Assembly (NCBI RefSeq): GCF_008369915.1
Contig: NZ_VSRN01000001.1
Coordinates: 1,054,001-1,118,000 of the forward strand
Origin: Dyadobacter sp. UC 10
GTDB lineage: Bacteria > Bacteroidota > Bacteroidia > Cytophagales > Spirosomataceae
DNA length: 64,000 bases
Direction: 5' to 3'
Made by a program: the position numbers and the translations under genes. The notes beneath the pieces were generated by a model. That model was not told the origin of the DNA. It saw only the letters and a program-made list of their open reading frames with translations, and made no database searches. How positions within the stretch are numbered: position 1 is the stretch's first letter; each line of letters starts with the position of its first letter. Below are positions 26,249 through 34,597 of this stretch, one piece after another.

Positions 26249-27394
26249 ATGAATAAAATTAAAGTCGGCGTTGTCGGCACAGGTTTTATCGGCCCCGCGC
26301 ACATTGAAGCGCTGAGACGCCTTCCTAATGTTGAAGTAGCAGCACTTTGCGAAGTAACCCCAGAACTAGCGAGAGACAAAGCCGATGCGCTTGGAATCGC
26401 CCGCTCCTATACCTTCGACGAGCTTCTTAAACAAGACGACATTCAGGCTATTCACATTTGTACGCCGAATTTCCTTCATTACTCACAATCGAAAGCGGCA
26501 TTGCTGGCTGGAAAACACGTAATTTGTGAAAAACCGCTGGCAAAAGACCTGGCGGAAGCGGAAGAGCTGGTTGCACTGGCAGCGCAAACCGGGCTGGTCA
26601 ATGCGGTGCATTTTAACCTGCGTTACTATCCTCTGGCGCGTCAGATGAAATCGATGCGTGAAAAAGGCGAACTGGGAGAGATCTATTCTTTCATCGGTTC
26701 TTACCTGCAGGACTGGCTTTTCTACGAAACTGACTATAACTGGCGTCTGGAGCCGGATAAGTCCGGTGATTCCCGTGCGATCGCCGATATCGGGTCGCAC
26801 TTAATGGATGTCCTGGAATACATTACCGGCCTGAAAACGGTAGCGGTCATGGCGGATTTCAATACCATTCATAAAACACGTAAGAAGCCGCTGAAACCAG
26901 TTGAAACTTATTCTGGAAAGATGCTTCAACCTGAGGATTATGCAGATGTACCTATTAATACAGAAGATCATGCCAACGTTTTGTTGCGCTTTGATAATGG
27001 AAACAAAGGAGTGATCACTGTTTCTCAGGTGTCGGCCGGTCGTAAAAACCGCATGTCGCTGGAAATTTCGGGCTCGAAAAAAACTTTCAGCTGGACTTCG
27101 GAATCGCCTAACGAAATGTGGATCGGTAACCGGGACAAGAGCAACGAGATTCTGATGCGTGACCCTTCGCTGGTAAACGAGGACGTTCGCTCGACAATCA
27201 CCTTCCCCGGCGGCCACAACGAAGGCTTCCCGGACACTTCCAAACAAATGTTCAAAGAAGTGTACGCCGCGATCGCAGCAGGTAAACAGCCCGAAAAACC
27301 AACATTCCCAACTTTCGCAGATGGGTATCGCGAGTTGTTGATTTGTGAGAAGATACTTGAAAGTAACAGAGCGCAGGCTTGGGTAACGATTTAA
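26249..27394 (+). CDS. Gfo/Idh/MocA family oxidoreductase (2)
   Basis: This second dehydrogenase of the family is also 381 residues but clearly diverged from the first. It has the canonical GVVGTGFIG glycine loop (about 7-15), CEKPLAKDLAEAEE with the catalytic Lys (about 93-106), and the DIGSHLMDVLEYITG segment carrying Asp and His. Paired Gfo/Idh enzymes in one operon often perform opposite oxidation and reduction at different carbons of a glycoside (known for 3-keto-sugar pathways). That role here is inference. The gene end lies 6 bp before the left inverted octamer array of the following cassette. Confidence 0.9.
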   Translation: MNKIKVGVVGTGFIGPAHIEALRRLPNVEVAALCEVTPELARDKADALGIARSYTFDELLKQDDIQAIHICTPNFLHYSQSKAALLAGKHVICEKPLAKDLAEAEELVALAAQTGLVNAVHFNLRYYPLARQMKSMREKGELGEIYSFIGSYLQDWLFYETDYNWRLEPDKSGDSRAIADIGSHLMDVLEYITGLKTVAVMADFNTIHKTRKKPLKPVETYSGKMLQPEDYADVPINTEDHANVLLRFDNGNKGVITVSQVSAGRKNRMSLEISGSKKTFSWTSESPNEMWIGNRDKSNEILMRDPSLVNEDVRSTITFPGGHNEGFPDTSKQMFKEVYAAIAAGKQPEKPTFPTFADGYRELLICEKILESNRAQAWVTI

Positions 27395-27400
27395 ATAATT

Positions 27401-27432
27401 TTGAATGATTGAATGAGTGAATGACCGAATGC
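27401..27432 (+). repeat. Left octamer array of the four-helix-bundle cassette
   Basis: Four 8-bp units: TTGAATGA, TTGAATGA, GTGAATGA, CCGAATGC. This is the inverse complement of the exact array on the other side of the enclosed gene. The inner units are more diverged. Confidence 0.9.
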
Positions 27433-27472
27433 TTGGTGAAATGAATTGTTTTGCTTTTACACACACAGACTT

Positions 27473-27838
27473 ATGGAAGGAACTGAGAAGAACCAATTTG
27501 TTGCTTTATTGCAAGGTCGCACTAAGAGTTTTGTATTAAGAAGCATCAAAGTGTTCAAAGCCTTACCCTCAACTGAGGAGGCGCGAATTATTGGTAAACA
27601 ATTTCTCAGATCTTCGTCGTCAGTTGGAGCTAACTATCGGGCTGTTTGCAGATCCAGGAGTCAAAACGAGTTTTTCTCAAAGCTGAGTGTGACAATTGAG
27701 GAAGCAGATGAATCTCTTTTTTGGTTGGAAATAATTGCCGAGTCAGGCATTCTTCCGATTGAAAAACTAAATCCATTAATGTCAGAAGCAGAAGAACTGG
27801 TTAAAATTCTTTCCAAAGCACGCAAAAACACCAAATAA
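27473..27838 (+). CDS. Four-helix-bundle protein (23S rRNA-intervening-sequence / bAvd-like)
   Basis: The 121-residue all-helical protein shows family landmarks: the FVLRSIKVFKALPSTEEARIIGKQFLRS segment, SSVGANYRAVCRSRSQNEF, KLSVTIEEADESLFWLEI and the C-terminal LVKILSKARK. The family includes proteins encoded in 23S rRNA intervening sequences, and it is related to Avd of diversity-generating retroelements. Its function as a free-standing gene is unknown; a basic nucleic-acid-binding role is suspected. The frame also extends to a TTG nine codons upstream, but the ATG is preferred. Inverted octamer arrays enclose it. Confidence 0.85.
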   Translation: MEGTEKNQFVALLQGRTKSFVLRSIKVFKALPSTEEARIIGKQFLRSSSSVGANYRAVCRSRSQNEFFSKLSVTIEEADESLFWLEIIAESGILPIEKLNPLMSEAEELVKILSKARKNTK

Positions 27839-27842
27839 AAAG

Positions 27843-27874
27843 TCATTCAATCATTCAATCATTCAATCATTCAA
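27843..27874 (+). repeat. Right octamer array of the four-helix-bundle cassette
   Basis: Four exact TCATTCAA units in tandem, the reverse complement of the left array. It ends 11 bp before the ATG of the sugar isomerase gene. Confidence 0.92.
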
Positions 27875-27885
27875 CATTAAGAACT

Positions 27886-28938
27886 ATGAAAACAATAAAA
27901 GGACCCGGAATATTCCTTGCCCAGTTTTTAGGCGATGAAGCTCCGTTTAATACACTGGATTCAATTGCAGATTACATGGCGGGATTGGGCTACAAAGGTC
28001 TCCAACTTCCTACCTGGGATCCGCGGGTTATTGATGTAAAGCAATGTGCCGAGTCGCAGACTTATGCCGATGAACTGAAAGGCAAATTGAAAGATAAAGG
28101 CCTGGAAATTACCGAACTGGCTTCGCATATTATCGGTCAGCTGGTTGCATCGCACCCTGTTTACGACGAAATGTACGATGGTTTCGCAGTTCCGGAAGTT
28201 CGCAACAACCCGAAGGCACGTGCTGAATGGGCTACCGAGCATTTGAAATTGGTGGCAAAAGCAAGCCAGAAACTGGGCTTGAAGGCGAGCGCAACCTTCT
28301 CCGGTGCATTGGCTTGGCCATTTTTATATCCCTGGCCGCAGCGCCCCGCGGGACTGGTTGAAACTGCTTTTAAAGAACTGGCAACCAGATGGAAGCCAAT
28401 TCTGGATGTTTATGACGAGAATGGCGTGGATGTTGCTTACGAGCTGCACCCGGGTGAAGATGTTTTCGACGGAAGTACTTTCGAGATGTTTGTCGATTAC
28501 CTTGGCGGTCATACCCGCGCAAATATCAACTACGATCCAAGTCACTTTGTGTTGCAGCAGCTTGATTATCTGCAATTTATAGATCTGTACCATGACCGGA
28601 TCAAGGCATTCCACGTGAAAGACGCGGAATTCAACCCGACTGGAAAGCAGGGTGTGTACAGCGGATTTGCAGGCTGGGCAGACAGGGCCGGCCGCTTCCG
28701 TTCGCTCGGCGATGGACAGGTTGATTTTGGAAGCATCTTCTCAAAACTCTCTCAATATAACTACGATAGCTGGGCGGTTCTGGAATGGGAATGCTGCATT
28801 AAGTCCCCTGTACAAGGTGCTGCGGAAGGTGCGCCATTTATCGAAAGCCACATTATTGAGGTTACTACGAAAGCATTTGACGACTTTGCAGGAACAGGAG
28901 CTGACGAGGCTTTTAACCGCAAAGTTTTAGGGCTGTAA
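27886..28938 (+). CDS. Sugar phosphate isomerase/epimerase (TIM barrel, AP endonuclease 2 superfamily)
   Basis: The 350-residue protein is of the xylose-isomerase-like TIM-barrel family that interconverts keto and aldo sugars or acts on 3-keto-glycosides. Metal-site residues are recognisable in AYELHPGEDVFDG (Glu, His), NINYDPSHFVLQQ (Asp, His), IKAFHVKDAEF (His, Asp) and SWAVLEWECC (Glu). It belongs functionally with the two Gfo/Idh enzymes upstream, although the cassette now separates them. A strong terminator follows. Confidence 0.88.
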   Translation: MKTIKGPGIFLAQFLGDEAPFNTLDSIADYMAGLGYKGLQLPTWDPRVIDVKQCAESQTYADELKGKLKDKGLEITELASHIIGQLVASHPVYDEMYDGFAVPEVRNNPKARAEWATEHLKLVAKASQKLGLKASATFSGALAWPFLYPWPQRPAGLVETAFKELATRWKPILDVYDENGVDVAYELHPGEDVFDGSTFEMFVDYLGGHTRANINYDPSHFVLQQLDYLQFIDLYHDRIKAFHVKDAEFNPTGKQGVYSGFAGWADRAGRFRSLGDGQVDFGSIFSKLSQYNYDSWAVLEWECCIKSPVQGAAEGAPFIESHIIEVTTKAFDDFAGTGADEAFNRKVLGL

Positions 28939-28957
28939 ATGTCCGATCTACAAGTAT

Positions 28958-28996
28958 AAAAAAAACCTGTCTTCCTTATGGAAGGGAGGTTTTTTT
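28958..28996 (+). terminator. Terminator after the sugar isomerase gene
   Basis: An A8-CCT...CTTCC arm pairs with GGAAG...AGG-T7 around a TTAT loop, with a small internal mismatch. It ends the Gfo/Idh operon. Confidence 0.85.
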
Positions 28997-29084
28997 ATAC
29001 CTTCACACTTTGATTTTCGTTTTTCAAAGTATTCGTTTTTACCTGTTTTAAATAACTAAAAATTAACTGTTCACCTGCTCTGTA

Positions 29085-32000
29085 ATGCTCGATAAACTTT
29101 ATCCAACCTTGCGAAATCGTATCAGATTGTTTGGCTCCCTGGCGCTTGTCTGCTGTGGTTTGGCAGCCTCTGCACAAACCGTTACGCCCGGCAACCGCGT
29201 GCTCGTTTTTTCCAAAACCACGGCATTCCGACACGCTTCGATTCCAGCTGGAAAGGCTGCAATTATCAAACTGGGTAAAGAGAATGGTTTTGCTGTCGAC
29301 ACTACCGAAAATGCGGCCGCATTTACCGACAAAAATCTTCAAAAATACAACGCGGTTATCTTCCTGAACACTACCGGTAATATCCTGAACGATAAGCAAC
29401 AAGACGCATTTGAGCACTATATACAGGCCGGTGGTGGCTATGTAGGCGTGCACGCGGCGACGGACACGGAGTATGACTGGCCCTGGTATAACAAACTTTC
29501 CGGCGCCTATTTCGCAAGCCACCCGGGTAATCCGAATGTCCAGGAGGGCGAGGCGTATGTGGTAAATGACCAGCACCCATCGATGGAAGGTTTTCCAAAA
29601 AAATGGAAGATCAAGGATGAATTCTACGACTTTAAAGATTTTAACAAAAACGTAAATGTGCTGGTTAAGATCGATGAAAAAACCTATAAAGATGGTAAAA
29701 TGGGCGACGATCATCCCATGTCGTGGTACCATGAATATGATGGCGGCAAGGCGTTTTACACCAATTTCGGTCATGAGGATGCAACTTATGTAGACCCTGT
29801 TTTTGTAAAACACTTTATCGGCGGCCTGAAATGGGCAATGGCGACAAAACTTGACTATTCGAAAGCCCGTCCGGAGGAAAACCGGTTCAGCAAAAAAGTA
29901 CTTGCAACCAAGCTTGACGAACCAACTGAGCTCGTTGTGCTGGACGATCAGCGTGTACTGCTCACAGAACGTAAAGGAAAACTGAAAGTTTACAATCCTA
30001 AGACCGGCAAGATCAAGGTAGCAGGAGAAGTACCCGTTTACACCAAGCAGGAATATGGTTTAATGGGACTTAATATCGACCCTAATTTTAAAACCAACAA
30101 ACTTATATATATGTACTATTCGCCGCTTTCATCGGCTGCGGATACTGCACAGCATCTATCCCGGTTTAAATATGATGATGTAAAAGACACATTATTGCTT
30201 GATACTGAGGAGGTATTACTGACGGTTCCGGTTAAAAGAACCGATTGCTGCCACACCGGCGGTTCAATTGCCTGGGATAGCAAAGGCAATTTGTACCTTT
30301 CAACTGGCGACGATGTAAACCCCTTCCAGTCAAACGGTTACGGACCTATTGATGAGCGAACGGGCCGGGAAGGATTCGACGGACAGCACACTTCTTCCAA
30401 TACTAACTCATTGAGAGGTAAGGTACTGAGAATTAAGCCTAGATATGGTGACCGCCGCGCGAATATGCCAGGCGGAACGAACTTGTATGACATTCCCGAA
30501 GGCAATCTTTTTCCTGCCGGAAACCCCAAAGCCAGACCAGAGATATATGTAATGGGAACGCGCAATCCGTACCGTATTTCTGTCGATCAGCATACCGGAT
30601 ATTTGTATTGGGGAGATGTGGGCCCAGATGCGTCACTTGACGATCCAAAGCGTGGACCTCGGGGTTATGATGAAGTTAACCAGGCCAGAAAAGCCGGTTA
30701 CTTCGGTTATCCGCTTTTCATAGCCGACAACAAGCCTTATATTGATTTCAATTTTGCCGATAGTACATCTCATGGCCCGTTTGATGCTTCGAAACCGATC
30801 AATAACTCTCCGCACAACACAGGCTTACGAGAATTGCCGCCTGCTAATCCTGCATTCATTTTCTATCCGTATGCCGATTCCCCTGATTTTGGCGCCATTG
30901 TCGGAAAAGGCGGACGAAATGCAATGGCAGGTCCGGTTTATTACGCTGCTGATTTTCAACCCAGTAAAGTAAAATTCCCTGATTACTATAATGGTAAATT
31001 CTTCGCTTATGATTGGATCCGCGACTATATTAATATCGTGACGATGAATGAGCAGGGTGACCTGAAAAGCATAGAGCGGTTCATGCCGAATACCAAATTC
31101 AGTCACCCGATCGATATGCAATTCGCTAACGACGGTTCGCTTTATACATTGGAATACGGACCCAACTGGTTTGCACAGAACGATGAAGCCAGTCTTTCAC
31201 ATATTACATTCAATGCAGGGAACCGCGTACCGGTTGCCGTCGCTTCCGCTACAAATACAACCGGCGCTACTCCGCTGAAAGTGAATTTCTCATCAAAAGG
31301 GTCGATGGATCACGATGGTGACGCTATAAAATATGAATGGTCTTTTGGAAAGGGTTTGCCCAAAAGCACACTCCCAAACCCGAGCTATACCTATGCAAAA
31401 GCCGGTGAGTATTCGGCTGTGCTTAAAGTGACTGACAAAGTTGGTAACTCCAATAGCTCCGAAGTGATCGTACGGGTAGGTAATGCGATTCCGAAAGTAG
31501 ACCTGGCTATTAAAGGTAACAGATCATTTTATTGGAATGATAAACCGGTGAACTATGAAGTCTCTGTTTCAGACAAAGAAGACGGAAGCATTGCGGATAA
31601 AAAGATACCGGAGGAAGAGGTGACTTTGACGATCAATTACCTTGAAGGCTTCGATAAAACCATGCTCGCACAGGGTCACCAGGCTAACACAGGTTTTGAG
31701 ACCGGAAAACGGATGATCGAGCTGAGTGACTGCAAAGCTTGTCATTCGATCGATAAAAAATCCATTGGCCCTGCTTACCGCGAGGTGGCGAAGAAATATG
31801 CGAAGGAACGTAATTCATTGAAAACACTAAGTGACAAGATCCTGAAAGGGGGTAGTGGCGTTTGGGGCGAGCAGGCAATGCCCGGGCATCCCCAGCATAA
31901 AACGGAAGAAATAGATGAAATGGTAAAATATATCCTTTCACTTGCCAATGACAAAGTAGTTGATAAAAAACCTCTTAAAAGCAGTTACGTGACGCAGGCG

Positions 32001-32492
32001 AAGAAAAAAGAGGGTTCCTATATTTTCACTGCAAGCTATACCGATAAGGGAAATGGGGCAATGGGGCCCTTGACTGGCTCAAAAACCGTTGCATTGCGAC
32101 CTGCAACTTTGCCTGCAAGTCTGGCAGACACTACGCGAAATACGATTAATTTCAAAGGTGAGCAAGGCGTTGAAGTAGTTGTCGGACTTAAAAACGGCAG
32201 TTTTATTGCCTTTAATGATATTGACTTGACTGAGATTTCAAACCTGGCCGTTTCCGCCGGGAGCAGACCAGAACAAACCGCAGGGGGTACCTTTGAAGTT
32301 CGTTTGGACGGTATCGCAGGAACCAGGATAGGGGAAGGAAAAGTAAATCAGGTTGAGACTGTAAATGTGCCCGTTAAAGTACCGGCAGACGGGAAGATGC
32401 ATAAGCTCTTTATCGTTTTCAAAAACCCTGATGCTGGTTCAAAGCCTCTTTTCTATATCGAATCTATTCGCTTTGACAAAGCAGCAATGTGA
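29085..32492 (+). CDS. Secreted ThuA / PQQ-type sugar dehydrogenase / PKD / cytochrome c / CBM fusion
   Basis: The 1135 residues form five modules. After a signal peptide (about 1-30) comes a ThuA-like domain (about 37-250, with GGGYVGVHAATDTEYDWPWY). A glucose/sorbosone-dehydrogenase-type beta-propeller (about 270-700, CCHTGGSIAWDSKGNLYLSTGDD, GTRNPYRISVD) follows, then a PKD domain (about 720-805). A class I cytochrome c has heme motif CKACH near 880 and axial Met in QAMPGHP, and a CBM6-like C-terminus ends the protein (about 985-1135). Oxidation of a sugar outside the cytosol with electrons passed to the fused heme is the likely reaction. It neighbours the keto-sugar operon. Confidence 0.9.
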   Translation: MLDKLYPTLRNRIRLFGSLALVCCGLAASAQTVTPGNRVLVFSKTTAFRHASIPAGKAAIIKLGKENGFAVDTTENAAAFTDKNLQKYNAVIFLNTTGNILNDKQQDAFEHYIQAGGGYVGVHAATDTEYDWPWYNKLSGAYFASHPGNPNVQEGEAYVVNDQHPSMEGFPKKWKIKDEFYDFKDFNKNVNVLVKIDEKTYKDGKMGDDHPMSWYHEYDGGKAFYTNFGHEDATYVDPVFVKHFIGGLKWAMATKLDYSKARPEENRFSKKVLATKLDEPTELVVLDDQRVLLTERKGKLKVYNPKTGKIKVAGEVPVYTKQEYGLMGLNIDPNFKTNKLIYMYYSPLSSAADTAQHLSRFKYDDVKDTLLLDTEEVLLTVPVKRTDCCHTGGSIAWDSKGNLYLSTGDDVNPFQSNGYGPIDERTGREGFDGQHTSSNTNSLRGKVLRIKPRYGDRRANMPGGTNLYDIPEGNLFPAGNPKARPEIYVMGTRNPYRISVDQHTGYLYWGDVGPDASLDDPKRGPRGYDEVNQARKAGYFGYPLFIADNKPYIDFNFADSTSHGPFDASKPINNSPHNTGLRELPPANPAFIFYPYADSPDFGAIVGKGGRNAMAGPVYYAADFQPSKVKFPDYYNGKFFAYDWIRDYINIVTMNEQGDLKSIERFMPNTKFSHPIDMQFANDGSLYTLEYGPNWFAQNDEASLSHITFNAGNRVPVAVASATNTTGATPLKVNFSSKGSMDHDGDAIKYEWSFGKGLPKSTLPNPSYTYAKAGEYSAVLKVTDKVGNSNSSEVIVRVGNAIPKVDLAIKGNRSFYWNDKPVNYEVSVSDKEDGSIADKKIPEEEVTLTINYLEGFDKTMLAQGHQANTGFETGKRMIELSDCKACHSIDKKSIGPAYREVAKKYAKERNSLKTLSDKILKGGSGVWGEQAMPGHPQHKTEEIDEMVKYILSLANDKVVDKKPLKSSYVTQAKKKEGSYIFTASYTDKGNGAMGPLTGSKTVALRPATLPASLADTTRNTINFKGEQGVEVVVGLKNGSFIAFNDIDLTEISNLAVSAGSRPEQTAGGTFEVRLDGIAGTRIGEGKVNQVETVNVPVKVPADGKMHKLFIVFKNPDAGSKPLFYIESIRFDKAAM

Positions 32493-32513
32493 TATTACAT
32501 TGATGTAGATAAC

Positions 32514-32542
32514 AAAAGCGGGCTTTGATAAAGCCCGCTTTT
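32514..32542. terminator. Bidirectional terminator, ThuA fusion / S74 protein
   Basis: A perfect 13-bp stem (AAAAGCGGGCTTT with AAAGCCCGCTTTT) has a 3-base loop GAT and lies between convergent genes. Confidence 0.9.
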
Positions 32543-32566
32543 CGCATTTTACGCTAAATCATAATT

Positions 32567-34444
32567 TCACTTGTTGACCATCATTTTCTTCGCGCCATTG
32601 CTTTTACCATCAGTTACCAGATCATATACAAAAACACCGTCACTAAGTTGATCAGCTGAAAGTTGCAATTCGCCTTGTCCGCGTTGATTAACAGTGTGTG
32701 TGCTAATCTTTTTCCCGTCAATGGAATAAATATGGATCACTGCATCCTTCACTGATTGTGGTATGAAATAAATGATAGAAGTTTTTCCGGAAAAACCGTT
32801 CGGGAAGTTTTGTTCGAGTATCACACCATTTGCATTGGGTTCACCAAGCTGCCGCGCGGACGGAATACCTGTTAGTGGCTTGATCGTGGAGGCTGCCACA
32901 ATTTTTTCCAATTGTGCAAGTCGGTTAGTCAGCTCGGTCAGCTGCGTGCTCATTTCCTGCATCTTCCCTTCGTTATCCTCAATAACCTGTTGCTGCTCCT
33001 TCACAGCATTTACCAACATATAAGTCAGTGCATTCGCATCGTAATCGAGGTATTCGGTTTTGTTGCCTAAAGAATCCTGGTAAGTGAATGTTCCCACCAT
33101 GTGCGAAGCAATCTTCTGCATATCCTGGGCAATGATACCTACAAATTTCTTGTCTGTCGGCATATCAGCCTTGCCATTATAGCTGAACCAGACCGGTTTG
33201 ACTTGCTTCAAAAGATCCAGGCCTTCCCGGTACTCGGAGACATCTTTTTTCAGGCGTTCATCGGATGCGATCGTCCAGGTGGAGGAACCTGCTTTGGCTG
33301 CGGAGCTGGCCCCGAGATGCAACAGATAGTCCGGAGCCGAAATGCCAATCCCGACATTTGCATTGTTACCGATCACTACGCTGTTATTCTTCGTCACCTT
33401 CGCCTGAGCTCCTATTGTAGTGGTATTAAACAAACTTACATTTGATCCTGATCCTGATCCGATATAGGTATTGTTTTCACCGCTCAAATTTGAGTATCCC
33501 GCTGAATTCCCTATGTAGACATTTTGACTACCTGTAGTATTTGAATATCCTGCCCGGTATCCAAGTGCTGTATTATTTTTCCCGAAAGTATTTTTAAATC
33601 CGGACTCAGTGCCCAAAAAAGCATTGTATTCGCCGACCGTATTCTCGTACCCTGCTCTTACACCAACAAATGAATTTCCGTTGCCGGATTGGTTATAATA
33701 ACCACTTTCATTGCCCATAAAGACGTTATTGGCCCCGATAGTATTTGAATATCCCGAATGGCTGCCAAAAAATGCATTAAAATTCCCCCCCGAATTGGTA
33801 TGACCTGTGAAGTAACCAAAAAAAGAATTATTGGTTCCGCCTTCATTTGCGTAGCCGGATTCCGCGCCCAGAAAGCTATTTCTGGCTCCTGTTTTCGATT
33901 TGTAGCCTGTCCTGTATCCGACAAATGTATTATCCCAAAGCGTCGCACCCTGATAAGATGCCGCCTCGTCCCCAATCACTACGCTTCGTCCAGATCCCGT
34001 CACCCAGTTACCAGTTTTAAAACCGATAAGTACGTTGTTTGTGCCGGTAAGGTCCCAGCCTGCCCGCTTTCCTATTAAAATGTTATAGTCTCCCGAGCTC
34101 TTCGCCCCCGCCTCAGACCCAAGCATAACATTGTAGCTACCCAGATTCTCGAGGCCGGCGTAATAGCCTGTGTAAGTATTCTCTTTCCCACTGACGTTCA
34201 AGCCTCCACTCAAATGCCCAGTGAAAGTGTTACTTGTTCCATTCGTATTACTCTTTCCGGCACTTCCACCGATAAATGTATTAAAGTGCCCAACACCTGA
34301 ATTTTTCTTTCCGGCATCATCTCCGAAAAAAGCGTGGTAAGAACCCTGCGTTCCTGCACCAACGCCGTAGGATTGAGCTAGTATCTGGTTTGTCGATGCA
34401 GCAGCAATGATTGCTAATGCAGCCTTTTTGTACCATTTTTTCAT
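32567..34444 (-). CDS. 17-residue-repeat surface protein with S74 intramolecular chaperone and T9SS sorting domain
   Basis: The 625-residue secreted protein has a signal peptide (about 1-23) and about 16 tandem repeats of 16-18 residues (consensus NxFxGxxxGYxNxxGxN, about 55-330), which suggests a trimeric beta-helix shaft. Next is a peptidase S74/endosialidase-type chaperone domain starting ASDERLKKDV (about 390-490), a short coiled coil (about 495-520) and a C-terminal Por-type sorting domain (about 540-625, LEQNFPNGFSGKTSI...GVFVYDLV...KKMMVNK). It should be exported by the type IX system. Such proteins resemble phage tail fibers; function may be adhesion. The repeat region is visible as 51-bp DNA periodicity. 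Confidence 0.9.
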   Translation of the reverse strand: MKKWYKKAALAIIAAASTNQILAQSYGVGAGTQGSYHAFFGDDAGKKNSGVGHFNTFIGGSAGKSNTNGTSNTFTGHLSGGLNVSGKENTYTGYYAGLENLGSYNVMLGSEAGAKSSGDYNILIGKRAGWDLTGTNNVLIGFKTGNWVTGSGRSVVIGDEAASYQGATLWDNTFVGYRTGYKSKTGARNSFLGAESGYANEGGTNNSFFGYFTGHTNSGGNFNAFFGSHSGYSNTIGANNVFMGNESGYYNQSGNGNSFVGVRAGYENTVGEYNAFLGTESGFKNTFGKNNTALGYRAGYSNTTGSQNVYIGNSAGYSNLSGENNTYIGSGSGSNVSLFNTTTIGAQAKVTKNNSVVIGNNANVGIGISAPDYLLHLGASSAAKAGSSTWTIASDERLKKDVSEYREGLDLLKQVKPVWFSYNGKADMPTDKKFVGIIAQDMQKIASHMVGTFTYQDSLGNKTEYLDYDANALTYMLVNAVKEQQQVIEDNEGKMQEMSTQLTELTNRLAQLEKIVAASTIKPLTGIPSARQLGEPNANGVILEQNFPNGFSGKTSIIYFIPQSVKDAVIHIYSIDGKKISTHTVNQRGQGELQLSADQLSDGVFVYDLVTDGKSNGAKKMMVNK

Positions 34445-34597
34445 AACTGTTCGAATTTGATTATTTAATATTCCTATTGATCAAATTTGAATAGCTAAGA
34501 GCAGGTGGACAAAAGAAATGACTCAAAGGGTAGCTTAAATGACCCTGCGGAAATGCAAAATGTCGCAAATTAACTATTTGGAAATCAACCTGTAACA

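Larger units (their letters stand above)
27401..27874. mobile_element. Candidate 474-bp cassette: inverted octamer arrays plus four-helix-bundle gene
   Basis: The element consists of a 4-unit TTGAATGA-type array, one small gene, and a 4-unit TCATTCAA array in inverted orientation. It lies inside an otherwise continuous sugar-catabolic gene row and its cargo has no metabolic relation to the neighbours. No transposase is encoded, so mobility would have to be provided in trans. The mobile nature is inferred from architecture. Confidence 0.5.

Noticed and set aside
25028..27394. Two 381-residue Gfo/Idh genes as a recent tandem duplication
   Set aside because: Equal length is coincidental; the nucleotide-binding loops and most of the sequences differ strongly.
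28995..29813. A 272-codon open frame on the minus strand opposite the ThuA domain
   Set aside because: Its protein has no family character and overlaps a clear secreted multidomain gene; shadow frame.
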